A program made the translations under genes and the position numbers. Below are positions 24,860 to 33,780 of a DNA stretch of 64,000 nt, piece after piece; the first letter of the stretch is position 1, and each line of letters opens with the position of its first letter. Origin of the DNA: Phycisphaerales bacterium (GTDB lineage Bacteria > Planctomycetota > Phycisphaerae > UBA1845 > Fen-1342); contig JADJWG010000002.1 in NCBI GenBank assembly GCA_016716475.1, positions 744,001 through 808,000 on the forward strand, read 5' to 3'. The notes under the pieces were generated by a model that worked only from the letters and a program-made list of their open reading frames with translations, was not told the DNA's origin and made no database searches.

Positions 24860-26248
24860 ATGCGAACGGTTTCTGACGCGGACCGGGGGATGCGGACGCG
24901 ATACGGGTATCGCTGGCTGGTTGTTGCACTGCTGGCCGGCGGGCTGCCCGTGGGTGTGGCCTTCGCGGAGGAAGTCGTCGTCAAGAACGACTCCCTGGTA
25001 GATGGTGGGCAAGCGATAATCGTCGGGAATTTCGTGCCAAACGAGCGCGCCGGCGTGGTACTGACCTCGCCTTGCAACGGCAATATCGTGGCGGTGCAGG
25101 TGCTCTGGCTCTCCGACCCGTTTCAGCCCCTGCCGATTGCCAGTCTCGAAGAGGACATCACGATCAACCAGTTCGTATCGGGGACTTTCCCGACTCCCGG
25201 AGCGGAGTTGGCCCTGCTGGAAGCCCCCCTCCTTTCGCCCGGTTTTCTGAACGAATTCCGATACCTCGACGAAAACAACACGCAGCCCATCCTCGTACCG
25301 ATCACGCGTGATGAACGTTTCTACGTGATTCTCCGCTATGCAAACCCGACGGATATCACCGGCAACCCGCCCACGGCCAGCGTGGTGCGCGACCTGGACG
25401 GGTGCCAGAGCGGGCGCAATGTGCTCTTCGCGATCCCCGGCGGCTGGATCAACTTCTGCTTCTTCCTCGGAGGAGATCTCGTCATCCGCGCCGTGGTGGA
25501 CTGCGAGGGCTTTCCCGGGGCGTGTTGCTTACCGAACGGGCAGTGCATCCAGACCACCTCACCTCAATGTGCCCAGCAGAATGGGGTGTGGCAGGGCAAC
25601 AACTCGATGTGCGCCCTCGTGCAGTGTCCCCAGCCGACCGGGGCCTGCTGCTTCCAGGCGACCAGCGGCTGTCTGACGTTGACTCAAACGAACTGCAATC
25701 TGGCTGGGGGGGTGTGGGCCGGTGCGGGAACGAACTGCCAGACGTACGCGTGCTTCCCCATCGGTGCCTGCTGTCTACCGGACGGTACGTGTGTTGATAA
25801 CATCAGCCCCGCGGGGTGCGCGAATCTTGGGGGTGCCTTTGCGGGCAACGGTACGGTCTGTTCCCAGTTGTTCTGTCCCGATCCGGAGGGTGCGTGCTGC
25901 CTGTCGAACGGCAACTGCCTGTCGTTCATTGAGAGCGACTGCGCCATCGTGGGGGGCACCTGGGCCGGACCTCTGACGACCTGCCCGGATGCCTGTACCG
26001 TGCTGCCGCCCACCTATTGCCCGGGCGATATGAATTGTGACACGCTGGTGAATTTCGGAGATATCTCCCGCTTCATTGAGGCCATTAAGAACGGCGGCCC
26101 CGATGGTTGGACGTACGATCCTGGTGCTGGCCGCTGCGCGTACCTGAATGGCGACATGAACGGAGACGAGATGGTGAACTTCGCAGACATCTCCGGGTTC
26201 ATCGCCGCGATCAAGGACAACCCCCCGGCGTGCGTGACCCAGCCGTAA
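24860..26248 (+). CDS. Secreted GACC-repeat protein with dockerin-like C-terminus
   Basis: A 462-residue exported protein. Its signal peptide ends near LPVGVAFA. A beta-rich domain of unknown function follows (about 37-215, with FYVILRYANPTD and GGWINFCFFLGGDLVIR). Four Cys-rich GACC repeats cover 219-379, and a dockerin-like pair of loops covers 387-452 (CPGDMNCDTLVNFGDI and NGDMNGDEMVNFADI). Architecture and tail match the protein at 17171-20254, so both probably use the same export and anchoring route. The ATG at 24860 has GGAGG 7 bases upstream; a later ATG at 24890 would give a shorter signal peptide. No enzyme motif is visible. Confidence 0.85.
   Translation: MRTVSDADRGMRTRYGYRWLVVALLAGGLPVGVAFAEEVVVKNDSLVDGGQAIIVGNFVPNERAGVVLTSPCNGNIVAVQVLWLSDPFQPLPIASLEEDITINQFVSGTFPTPGAELALLEAPLLSPGFLNEFRYLDENNTQPILVPITRDERFYVILRYANPTDITGNPPTASVVRDLDGCQSGRNVLFAIPGGWINFCFFLGGDLVIRAVVDCEGFPGACCLPNGQCIQTTSPQCAQQNGVWQGNNSMCALVQCPQPTGACCFQATSGCLTLTQTNCNLAGGVWAGAGTNCQTYACFPIGACCLPDGTCVDNISPAGCANLGGAFAGNGTVCSQLFCPDPEGACCLSNGNCLSFIESDCAIVGGTWAGPLTTCPDACTVLPPTYCPGDMNCDTLVNFGDISRFIEAIKNGGPDGWTYDPGAGRCAYLNGDMNGDEMVNFADISGFIAAIKDNPPACVTQP
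25514..25996 (+). repeat. Four GACC Cys-rich repeats
   Basis: Residues 219-379 contain four copies of the GACC module, spaced about 40 residues, with conserved G-x-(W/F)-x-G before the penultimate Cys. They match the five copies in the protein at 17171-20254 in pattern but differ in sequence. Confidence 0.8.
26018..26215 (+). repeat. Dockerin-like calcium-loop pair of the 462-residue protein
   Basis: Residues 387-452 hold two DxNxDxxVNF(A/G)DIS segments. In the first loop one Gly of the usual DxNGD pattern is replaced by Cys. Confidence 0.78.
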
Positions 26249-26369
26249 CAGCGGAGGCTGGCAGCTTGGCAAAATACCGGCGTGGAGACCACGCGGCCTG
26301 CTGAGATAGGTCGCGGCGGGTGGCGGAGCGTCGTGTATACGCCCCTCCCCGGGGGGGATGTGGATCGGT

Positions 26370-26383
26370 TACACTCGGGCCCA
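26370..26383 (+). promoter_or_regulatory. Candidate -10 element placing the start site at the trpE ATG
   Basis: TACACT (26370-26375) ends seven bases before the trpE start codon, so transcription could begin at or beside the A of ATG 26383. No ribosome-binding site is visible. Together these suggest a leaderless mRNA. No clear -35 hexamer is present. Confidence 0.3.
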
Positions 26384-27957
26384 TGAAAGATCTGTACCCG
26401 ACGTACGAGCGTTTCGAGGCCCTCGCGACGCGCTACACCAGCATTCCACTGGTCGCGACAATCGCGGGAGATGACCTCACTCCCTTGAGCGCCTTTGGCC
26501 GCCTGCAGGCCGACTCCGCGCACGCTTTCCTGTTAGAGAGTGTGGTTGGCGGTGAAAACGTAGCGCGGTATTCGTTCCTGGCGGCGGACCCGGCCCGGTC
26601 GTTCGAGACGGTGCGCGAGCGGGTCCGCATTGTCGACCACCGGACGGGTGCGGTCCGGGAACACGAGACGAGTGACCCACTGGCCGTGCTCGAGGGACTG
26701 CTCCAGCGGTATCGCACCCCCGTGCTGCCGTCGCTGCCGCGGTTCTCAGGCGGGGCGGTCGGTTACGCGGCGTACGATACCGTCCGCTACTACGAGCACC
26801 TGCCAAACGCGCCGGAAGACGACCGCGGATTGCCCGATCTGCTATTCGACATTTACGAGACAATGGTCATCTTCGACCATGTGCACAAACTTGTCATGAT
26901 CATCGCGCACGCGGACGTCCCCGCGGATGCGGATCCCGCGCAGCGCCGCGCGGCCTATGAGCGCGCCGCGGGAGAGATTGACGGACTCATCGTGCGACTG
27001 AGCCGGCCGATGGTCTCGCCGGCGGTGCGTATCTCGCTCCCGGTGCCGCTGTGCGAGCGCTGGACAAGCAACCTCTCACGCGAAGCATTCGAGCGGACCG
27101 TCGAGAAGTGCAAGGAATACATCCGGGCCGGCGATATCTTCCAGGTCGTCCCTTCGCAGCGGCTGCTGGTCGAGACGCACGCAGATCCGCTCAATATCTA
27201 CCGCGCCCTGCGCGTGATCAATCCCTCGCCGTTCATGTTCTACGTCAAGACCCCGCAGGTCATCCTGGTGGGCGCCAGCCCGGAGATCATGTGCCGGGTT
27301 GAAGATGGCGTGGTTACCAACCGGCCACTGGCCGGTACACGGCAGCGTGGTGCCACCGAGGATGAAGATCGCCGCCTGCGCGAAGAGTTGATCAACGATC
27401 CGAAAGAACGGGCGGAACACGTCATGCTCGTGGATCTGGGCCGCAACGACGTCGGCCGGGTGGCTAAACCAGGCACGGTTCAGATCAGTGACGTGATGAT
27501 GATCGAGTACTACAGCCACGTGATGCACATCTCGACCAATGTGACGGCCGAGCTGGAGGAAGGCAAAACCGCATTTGATGCGCTGCGTGCGGCGCTCCCG
27601 GTCGGAACGGTATCCGGCGCGCCGAAGGTCCGGGCGTTGCAGATCATCGACGAGTGCGAGCCGACGCGCCGTGGTCCGTACGCCGGCGCGGTGGGCTATT
27701 TTGATTTCGCCGGAAACATGGATACCTGCATTGCTCTCCGTACGCTCGTGGCGCAGCCGCAACCGGGTGGGGGCTACAAGACCTACGTGCAGGTTGGGGC
27801 CGGTATCGTCGCTGACTCCATCGCGGCGCGTGAGTGGGAGGAGACCATGAACAAAGCAGGCAGTCTGCTCAGCGCGATCCGGCTTGCCGAGGAGCGGTTC
27901 GAGCCGGCGCAGGTGGCCCGCACGGGTACGGAGGTGGAAGTCCGTAGTCAGAAGTAA
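26383..27957 (+). CDS. trpE: Anthranilate synthase component I
   Basis: The chorismate-converting subunit of anthranilate synthase, first step of tryptophan synthesis, 524 residues. The tryptophan feedback motif LLES is at residues 50-53. The catalytic domain shows RAGDIFQVVPSQRL, GASPEIMCRVEDG, RPLAGTRQRGATEDED, DLGRNDVGRV, and PVGTVSGAPKVRA with GPYAGAVGYF. LLES and overall similarity favour TrpE over PabB. It stands alone; no trpG, trpD or other trp gene is adjacent, so the amidotransferase subunit must be elsewhere. The ATG at 26383 is chosen because it starts the family-like sequence MKDLYPTYERF; the 21 codons upstream are unlike the family. Confidence 0.95.
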   Translation: MKDLYPTYERFEALATRYTSIPLVATIAGDDLTPLSAFGRLQADSAHAFLLESVVGGENVARYSFLAADPARSFETVRERVRIVDHRTGAVREHETSDPLAVLEGLLQRYRTPVLPSLPRFSGGAVGYAAYDTVRYYEHLPNAPEDDRGLPDLLFDIYETMVIFDHVHKLVMIIAHADVPADADPAQRRAAYERAAGEIDGLIVRLSRPMVSPAVRISLPVPLCERWTSNLSREAFERTVEKCKEYIRAGDIFQVVPSQRLLVETHADPLNIYRALRVINPSPFMFYVKTPQVILVGASPEIMCRVEDGVVTNRPLAGTRQRGATEDEDRRLREELINDPKERAEHVMLVDLGRNDVGRVAKPGTVQISDVMMIEYYSHVMHISTNVTAELEEGKTAFDALRAALPVGTVSGAPKVRALQIIDECEPTRRGPYAGAVGYFDFAGNMDTCIALRTLVAQPQPGGGYKTYVQVGAGIVADSIAAREWEETMNKAGSLLSAIRLAEERFEPAQVARTGTEVEVRSQK

Positions 27958-28006
27958 GCCGTCACAGCGAACGGCCTTAGTCATCTGGATCTTGAACGGC
28001 TTCCGC

Positions 28007-28444
28007 TCAGGGTGCAACTGCCGAGAAGGTCGCATTGAGCGTGGTCGGGACTGCGGGGTGCGTAAAACTGTAGCGCAGGATCTGGCCGCAGGTGAAGTCG
28101 GTATCGCGCCGTACAACACCGGTGGTTGTGCTGCGGGGAAACGTACCGGGGATGATCAACAGCGCTTCGTCGATCAGCATGCTGCCCAGTGCGTTGCAGG
28201 CCCTTTCGATCTTGGCCGTATCACCGGCCGGGATCGTGACCGCCACGCGCGTACCGCTCGCGCGCAGCTCGTTCGCTGTTGCCGAAGTGCTGCTGCCATA
28301 GATCAGTACGGCCTCCACAGTGAAGTCACCGTTGTTCCGCAATTCGATCGTGGTGTTCGTCGCGGGAACCTCCGGACCGAACAGCGGACAGCCGGCCAGC
28401 AGGAAGATGAACACGAACCCGGTCCACGGAAACGCGCGTTTCAT
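28007..28444 (-). CDS. Small lipoprotein of unknown function
   Basis: A 145-residue predicted lipoprotein. MKRAFPWTGFVFIFLLAGC is a compact lipid-modification signal with lipobox LLAGC. The mature part is beta-rich (TIELRNNGDFTVEAVLIY, SGTRVAVTIPAGD) and contains Cys residues that could pair (IERACNALG, DFTCGQILRYSF). I do not recognise the family. It stands between trpE (convergent) and the DUF4340 gene, about 105 bases downstream of the latter on the same strand, and may be the last gene of that operon. Confidence 0.7.
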   Translation of the reverse strand: MKRAFPWTGFVFIFLLAGCPLFGPEVPATNTTIELRNNGDFTVEAVLIYGSSTSATANELRASGTRVAVTIPAGDTAKIERACNALGSMLIDEALLIIPGTFPRSTTTGVVRRDTDFTCGQILRYSFTHPAVPTTLNATFSAVAP

Positions 28445-28549
28445 GAAGAACTCCTAACCCCGCGGATCGGCGGGGGCCCGAATAGCAGCATCATTCTATG
28501 CTTGGCAATCGGCGGCGTGTAGGGGGCGCTTTGTCGTACCGGCTGGGGC

Positions 28550-30874
28550 TCAGGGCTGACCGCTTGCAGGCCCGGCCGGCGCCTCCGGTTGGGCCAGGTA
28601 GTAGTCGAATCCGCGGATGAGCCGTTCGGTGTCCGCGGCGGAGAGCCGGAAGATCCGGTTTTCCTCGACCAGGGCCGCTAGTCGGGGAAGCTCTCCCGGG
28701 CTCTCTGGCCGCAGGTGCAATTGAAAGTCGTGGCCGTCGGCTACCCGGATGCGTACCCGGAAGGGCGCAGCGTCCAGTTCCCAGGTGGCGAGATTGGCTT
28801 CGCGGTACACCAGGTAGTGCTCCACTCTGAGGCCGGCGAGCGTGTCAGCCAGTTCATGGAGGCGCTGCAGGTTCAGTTCGACATAGGGGTCGGGTCCGAA
28901 CTCCCAGGTGTTATGGCGGCGTACGAAATCGATCGTGCCGGTGGGGGTCTGGATCTCGATCTGCGTGATTTCTCCGGCCGGCAGCGAGAATAGCCGGGTC
29001 TCGATCAACTCAGCGGTCAGCACCCGGTAGATCGTGGGATCAAGCTCGTAGATATGTGGATCGTCGTTGACTTGTGCATAGGCCATGCCATCGACCGTGG
29101 CCACCCGCAGTACGTGCTCGACATAGGGCGCTGGGGGGGGCGGGTCAGCCGATTCGTCTCCAGGAGCAGGTGAGACGGCCAGCCGCAGCCGCAGCGAAAG
29201 CGCAACTTGCTTGAAGCCATACGTATCCGTGGCGTCCCGCGCGACAACCCGCGCAGCCCGCAGACGCGACAGGTCATTGACCAGGGTGGTTACATGGGTG
29301 CGGTCCGGCGGGGCGCCGTCGGGTTCGAGGAATCGCCATTCCTCGTCCTGACTACGCTCCAGCTCATACACAATCCCTCCCCGTTCAACCGAGAGGTTCC
29401 GGAGCTGCCCCGGCAGAAACGTAAAGATTGTCCGTGAACGCAGCGCCAGGGGACCATTTGCCAGCGGCGCGGTCTGTGAATCGGTGACCACGGCAACCGC
29501 GGGGTTCCCGACCACCTGCACGTAGACATGTCGGCCGGCGGGTGTGGTCGCCCCGACATGCAGCGTCTCCGGGGTCGCCCGATCGTTGGAAAAGAGCCGC
29601 ACCGTGGCACGGGGTGCGTCGAGGCCATAATCGGCGAGTGCGGCTGGCTCGTCCTCGAAGCTCGTAGCCCGTAGTTGCTCACATCCAGCGAGAAACGCCT
29701 GCACTGCGGCCGCGTCAAACTCGGCCAGTTCCCCGGTGCCGCTCCAGAGCCCGTCAGAGCCACGTTCGAGGCGGGCAGCGATACCACCCGCTTCGAGCTC
29801 GATGGCCCGCACATTCGCAGCCGCAGTCCGCAGCAGGCGAGACTCGCGCAGCGTGTCAACGTTGGGAATCAGGCCGACAAGCTGCGCTTGGTCGACCAGC
29901 GCGACCGTACCGCCGGCCGCGCGCACATAGCGCCGCCGGCCATCCAGGTCGGCCTTGCCGCCCGCAACCAACCGCACTACGCGCGCCTCAGGTGGCGGGG
30001 CAGCGTCTTCGTCGTCCGGGGAAGGATCTGGCGCAAGGGTCAACTCCACCAAGAGGTAGGGAGTGTGCAATTGATACCGCTCGGGCTCGGCAACGCTGTC
30101 GGTCACGAAGTCCACGGCCGTCAACTGGGTCAGCGGCGTCAGCAATTGGGTGCGCACGCGATCGGCTTGCGCATAGGTGGTCAGTGGACTGTTGAAACGC
30201 CATTCCCCTTCCGCGCGTGAGAGAGAGTAGTTGCGGCCCTCGTGCTCGATCCGCACGCCCACAATGTCCTCGGTGCGGACATCCAGCAGGCGGTTCGAGC
30301 GATAGTCCCGCAGTTCGGTGCGGATCTGGGGCGAAAGATCGCGCCGCACCACATGGATCGTGTCCGTGCCGACTACACGTACGTAAGTATCGTTGGTGAG
30401 CACCACCTGGCGACCGATCTCGAGTGCAATCTGGGTTCCCGTTTCAGACGTCAGCGTGATGGTGGCTTGCGGTGACGCTAGCCCGGCCTCTTCGGCAGTG
30501 ACACCACCGGTGCTGCCTGGCCTGAGGACTTCGCGCGATTGCAGGCCGAGCAGTGTGTTGATCAGCCCGACCACCTTGGTTCCGTCGGCGTTCGCGCTGA
30601 GAGGGGTCACGATTCGCCAGGTGGACATACGGCCGGAATCGGCATCGGCCTTTGCGTCGCGTTCGAACACCAGCACCGGACGCTGGGGGCGTTCGACCTG
30701 AACACGCGTGATGTCGTCCGCTGCGGGCCGTGGATCCAGCACGTAGCGAGTGTCATCCTCGGGAGTCGTGGCTGTCGCGGGGGGCGTGTCCCCGTCCCCG
30801 CGCGGAAAGAACAACCAGGCAGCGCCGACTGCCAGCACGAGCAAAAGGAGAACCGCTGTCGTCCGGAAGTTCAT
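28550..30874 (-). CDS. DUF4340 domain-containing membrane-anchored protein
   Basis: A 774-residue protein with one N-terminal membrane helix (about residues 6-24) and a long extracytoplasmic region of repeated DUF4340-type beta units, for example ITRVQVERPQRPVLVFERD, WRIVTPLSANADGTKVVGL, LREFDAAAVQ-like helices and VAVVTDSQTAPLAN. DUF4340 proteins regularly sit beside GldG-type ABC components, exactly as here: six bases after the GldG gene stop. A role as an extracytoplasmic partner of the transporter is likely; the substrate is unknown. The C-terminus is Pro/Ala-rich. Confidence 0.85.
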   Translation of the reverse strand: MNFRTTAVLLLLVLAVGAAWLFFPRGDGDTPPATATTPEDDTRYVLDPRPAADDITRVQVERPQRPVLVFERDAKADADSGRMSTWRIVTPLSANADGTKVVGLINTLLGLQSREVLRPGSTGGVTAEEAGLASPQATITLTSETGTQIALEIGRQVVLTNDTYVRVVGTDTIHVVRRDLSPQIRTELRDYRSNRLLDVRTEDIVGVRIEHEGRNYSLSRAEGEWRFNSPLTTYAQADRVRTQLLTPLTQLTAVDFVTDSVAEPERYQLHTPYLLVELTLAPDPSPDDEDAAPPPEARVVRLVAGGKADLDGRRRYVRAAGGTVALVDQAQLVGLIPNVDTLRESRLLRTAAANVRAIELEAGGIAARLERGSDGLWSGTGELAEFDAAAVQAFLAGCEQLRATSFEDEPAALADYGLDAPRATVRLFSNDRATPETLHVGATTPAGRHVYVQVVGNPAVAVVTDSQTAPLANGPLALRSRTIFTFLPGQLRNLSVERGGIVYELERSQDEEWRFLEPDGAPPDRTHVTTLVNDLSRLRAARVVARDATDTYGFKQVALSLRLRLAVSPAPGDESADPPPPAPYVEHVLRVATVDGMAYAQVNDDPHIYELDPTIYRVLTAELIETRLFSLPAGEITQIEIQTPTGTIDFVRRHNTWEFGPDPYVELNLQRLHELADTLAGLRVEHYLVYREANLATWELDAAPFRVRIRVADGHDFQLHLRPESPGELPRLAALVEENRIFRLSAADTERLIRGFDYYLAQPEAPAGPASGQP

Positions 30875-30880
30875 CGGCCG

Positions 30881-33070
30881 TTACCTCCGCCGAACCAGCC
30901 ACGCCCCCACACCAGCGAGCAGCGCGGTCGCCGGCCATACGACCACGAGGATCCAGGGCAGCACCCGCGTAGCAGTGTACTCGTCGAGCCGTTGAAGACG
31001 CGGTACGCTCGCAGAACGTGGTCCGACTGCGATGCGGTCGGCCTCACCGGCCAGCCAATGCAAGCTGTTGAGCAGGAAATCGACATTGCCCGAGAAGAGT
31101 GGCACCTGCACCAGCAGCGCCCCCACCTGCCGCAGGGCGGCCTGGTTGGCAAACTGATCGTCGAAGACCCGTTGCGCACTCAGCACCACAAGGCGCCGGT
31201 CCTGCGGTCCTTCCGCGGCCACGGCGAGTGGGAAGGGGGGCGGTATGAGGTCCGTCCCGCGCTCCAGGCCCTGTTCCAACCGACCAGGACTCGCCAGCAG
31301 CTCCTGCAACCGATTCAGGTCGGTTACAGCCCAGATGCTCTCGGTGTCCGGCACGGATAGCAGCGGCTCGATCCGCAGGTTTGCCGGACGAGACTCCGCC
31401 GGGAGGAGGCGTAACGGCGCGGCCAAGGCAACCGCAAATGTTTCTCCGGCAAGCGGTGCCATGATCGGATGGGTGCCGAGCGTGAGGTCCCGCGGGCTGG
31501 TCAACTGCAACCCCCGCCGGCGCGGCAGCCAGCGGCCTGGACGCTCCGGGTGCGGGTCAAAGCCCACCACACAGTTGGTATAGAGCGGTTCAATTCCCCA
31601 GCTTGTCCGCAGGTAATCCTCGTACTCGTACACCGCGGTCGCGAACGGCAGCGGCGACAACGATTGGATGTAGCCGGTGACGAACAGCGCGCGTCCGGAC
31701 TCGGCCACCGCATCGAGCACCAGCGTGACATCTGCGGGCGTCATGGTCTGCGGAGCACCGGGTTGCAGCGGGTTCGGATCGCTTGGAGTCGGCGGAAACA
31801 CGACGTAGATGGTGCGTGCGGCTTCCGCGATGTCGGGCGCTTGTTTCTCAGTGGCGACGTCCCACTCCGCGGTTAAAAAATTCGCCTGGGTCAGAGTCTG
31901 GTTCAGTTCCTGGAAAGGGGCCCGCGGCAGCGACTGCGGCATCATCGGATTGAACTGATTCATGTCCGGCTCAAGCAACGGGGGGCCGCCGAACCGTGTG
32001 AATACCACCGCCGTGCGTTCCTTTTGTGTGAGTCGCAGGACTGCGGAGGAAAGGGCGGCCTCACCTGCAAAGACGCGCCCACCGCCTCCGGCCTGCAAGC
32101 CGCGCTGGTCGAAGGGCCAGACCTCGTAGTGCGGGATGACAAACGCTTCCCGCGCGCTCTCTACGAGAATCGGCGGAGCACTGGGCCAGCGTTGCAGTTC
32201 CGCGTACAACGACTCAAGTGCCACCGGCCTGAGCCCCTGAGACTGTTGCAGCATCTCCCGGGCCTCACCCAGCAGCGGAGTGTAGTGCGAGCCAACGCTC
32301 AGAAAGTACGCTTCCGCCGCAGCGTTGCCCGCCGCCAGCACGTGTCCCTCACGCTGCAGGTAGCTCAGGGCCGGCTCCAGCGATGCAACGATTTCGGTCA
32401 GGCGCTCGCGCACAGCCACCGCTGCGCGGCCGTACTGCGGCAGGTCCGCCGCGGACCAGTCCACGAGTTGCTCGGCAAGCTCGGCCGCGGTCTGGGCGAG
32501 CGTCTCGAAGGTGTAGCGCAGGATGTTGAAGTTGTTCTGTTCCGCAAGCGTGGTGTCGGCCTGACCGAGCTGGGTGAGCGACTCCACATCGCCGGTGGTG
32601 AGGTCCTGAAAACGCCGGTTAAATTCCGCGAAGCGTTCGAGCAGTTCGCGGTGCGGGCGGGCCTCGTCCGCGTAGGCCGGCAAAGCCCGCAGATCCGCCA
32701 GCAGGTTGCGCGTCTCCTGTTTCTGGGTGCTGGGATCGAGCACGCGGGTTGTGACCCGCGCGCCACCAGCGGCATCATAGAGGTCGAGCAGGTCCTTGAT
32801 CTGGCGGCGCTGCTTGAGGGCCTCCTCGTTGCGACGATCCGGCTCGGCAAAAATCGCCGTGATACGGATGTTCTGGTCCAGCCCGCGCAGGAGCTGGACC
32901 GTACGAGAGCTGAGACTGTTCTGCCCGGTGCGGGTCAGGTCGGCACGATACGAAAACCGGCTGCCCGCCCACAGGACAGCCGCAACCGCGAGCAGTGCGA
33001 GCGCGATCTGCAACGCGACGTTGAAACCGAACAGCACCCGCCGCTGGGGGGCGTCAAGCACTACCGCCAT
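30881..33070 (-). CDS. GldG-family ABC transporter auxiliary protein
   Basis: A 729-residue protein with an N-terminal membrane helix (about 12-36), a large extracytoplasmic domain starting at YRADLTRTGQNSLSSRTVQLL, and a C-terminal membrane helix (about 703-726). This is the GldG / ABC-type uncharacterised transport architecture with an IFT52/GldG-like domain. A coiled-coil-like stretch lies near 130-260. It overlaps the permease gene by 10 bases and precedes the DUF4340 gene by six. In Bacteroidetes GldA/F/G is linked to gliding; in other phyla the same set is found without gliding, so the cargo is open. Confidence 0.87.
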   Translation of the reverse strand: MAVVLDAPQRRVLFGFNVALQIALALLAVAAVLWAGSRFSYRADLTRTGQNSLSSRTVQLLRGLDQNIRITAIFAEPDRRNEEALKQRRQIKDLLDLYDAAGGARVTTRVLDPSTQKQETRNLLADLRALPAYADEARPHRELLERFAEFNRRFQDLTTGDVESLTQLGQADTTLAEQNNFNILRYTFETLAQTAAELAEQLVDWSAADLPQYGRAAVAVRERLTEIVASLEPALSYLQREGHVLAAGNAAAEAYFLSVGSHYTPLLGEAREMLQQSQGLRPVALESLYAELQRWPSAPPILVESAREAFVIPHYEVWPFDQRGLQAGGGGRVFAGEAALSSAVLRLTQKERTAVVFTRFGGPPLLEPDMNQFNPMMPQSLPRAPFQELNQTLTQANFLTAEWDVATEKQAPDIAEAARTIYVVFPPTPSDPNPLQPGAPQTMTPADVTLVLDAVAESGRALFVTGYIQSLSPLPFATAVYEYEDYLRTSWGIEPLYTNCVVGFDPHPERPGRWLPRRRGLQLTSPRDLTLGTHPIMAPLAGETFAVALAAPLRLLPAESRPANLRIEPLLSVPDTESIWAVTDLNRLQELLASPGRLEQGLERGTDLIPPPFPLAVAAEGPQDRRLVVLSAQRVFDDQFANQAALRQVGALLVQVPLFSGNVDFLLNSLHWLAGEADRIAVGPRSASVPRLQRLDEYTATRVLPWILVVVWPATALLAGVGAWLVRRR

Positions 33071-33780
33071 CGGCGCGACTCCACGACTTTTACGGTGAGA
33101 AACAGGAAAAGCAGGGCCAGGGCGAGGAAGAAGACCACGCCGTCGGTCGGCAACTGGCCACGCGCGAACAACGCAAAGCGACCCATGATATCGAGGTGCC
33201 GCAGGGCCTCACGCAGGTGGCCCTCCGTGGTGCTCACGAAATACTGGGCTCCAAAGACAATCAGCATCAGCGGAATCGCGCTGAGGATCCAGGCCACGGC
33301 CTGGTCGCGCGTCAGACTACTGGCAAACACGCTGCACGCCACGTACAGGCAGCCCAGCAGCAGAAGGCCGAGGTACAGCGCCAGGGTCTCGCCCCAATCA
33401 AGCTCACCGAAGACCTGCATCAGGATCGGCAGTGGCAAGGTTCCGGCGAGCATGAACAGGTAGAAGAGCAGAGCCGCAAAATACTTGCCGAAGACGACCT
33501 GCCCGTCGGTCACGGGCGCCGTCATCAGGGCTTCGAAAGTCCCGCTGCGATACTCCTCGGCGAGGGTTCGCATCGTCATTGCCGGGACAACGATCGCCAG
33601 GATGAAAGGCGACCAGATGAAGATGTCCCGCAACGTGGCCAGGGCCCCCGGCATAAACGTGCTCTGCATCAGCGCCATGACGCCGATCACAAGCCAGTAG
33701 CCCGCCACGACCACGTAGCCGATCGGCGAACAGAACAGCGCGAGCAGTTCCCTCTGTGTGATGGCCGCGGACACTCTCAT
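33061..33780 (-). CDS. ABC-2 type permease, GldF-like
   Basis: A 239-residue inner-membrane permease with six hydrophobic segments. The region TMRTLAEEYRSGTFEALMTAPVT is the cytoplasmic coupling helix typical of ABC-2 and GldF permeases. The first residues (ITQRELLALFCSPIGYVV) also match the family. It overlaps the ATPase gene by 4 bases and the GldG-like gene by 10, so the module GldA-GldF-GldG-DUF4340 is one tightly packed operon. Confidence 0.92.
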   Translation of the reverse strand: MRVSAAITQRELLALFCSPIGYVVVAGYWLVIGVMALMQSTFMPGALATLRDIFIWSPFILAIVVPAMTMRTLAEEYRSGTFEALMTAPVTDGQVVFGKYFAALLFYLFMLAGTLPLPILMQVFGELDWGETLALYLGLLLLGCLYVACSVFASSLTRDQAVAWILSAIPLMLIVFGAQYFVSTTEGHLREALRHLDIMGRFALFARGQLPTDGVVFFLALALLFLFLTVKVVESRRWR

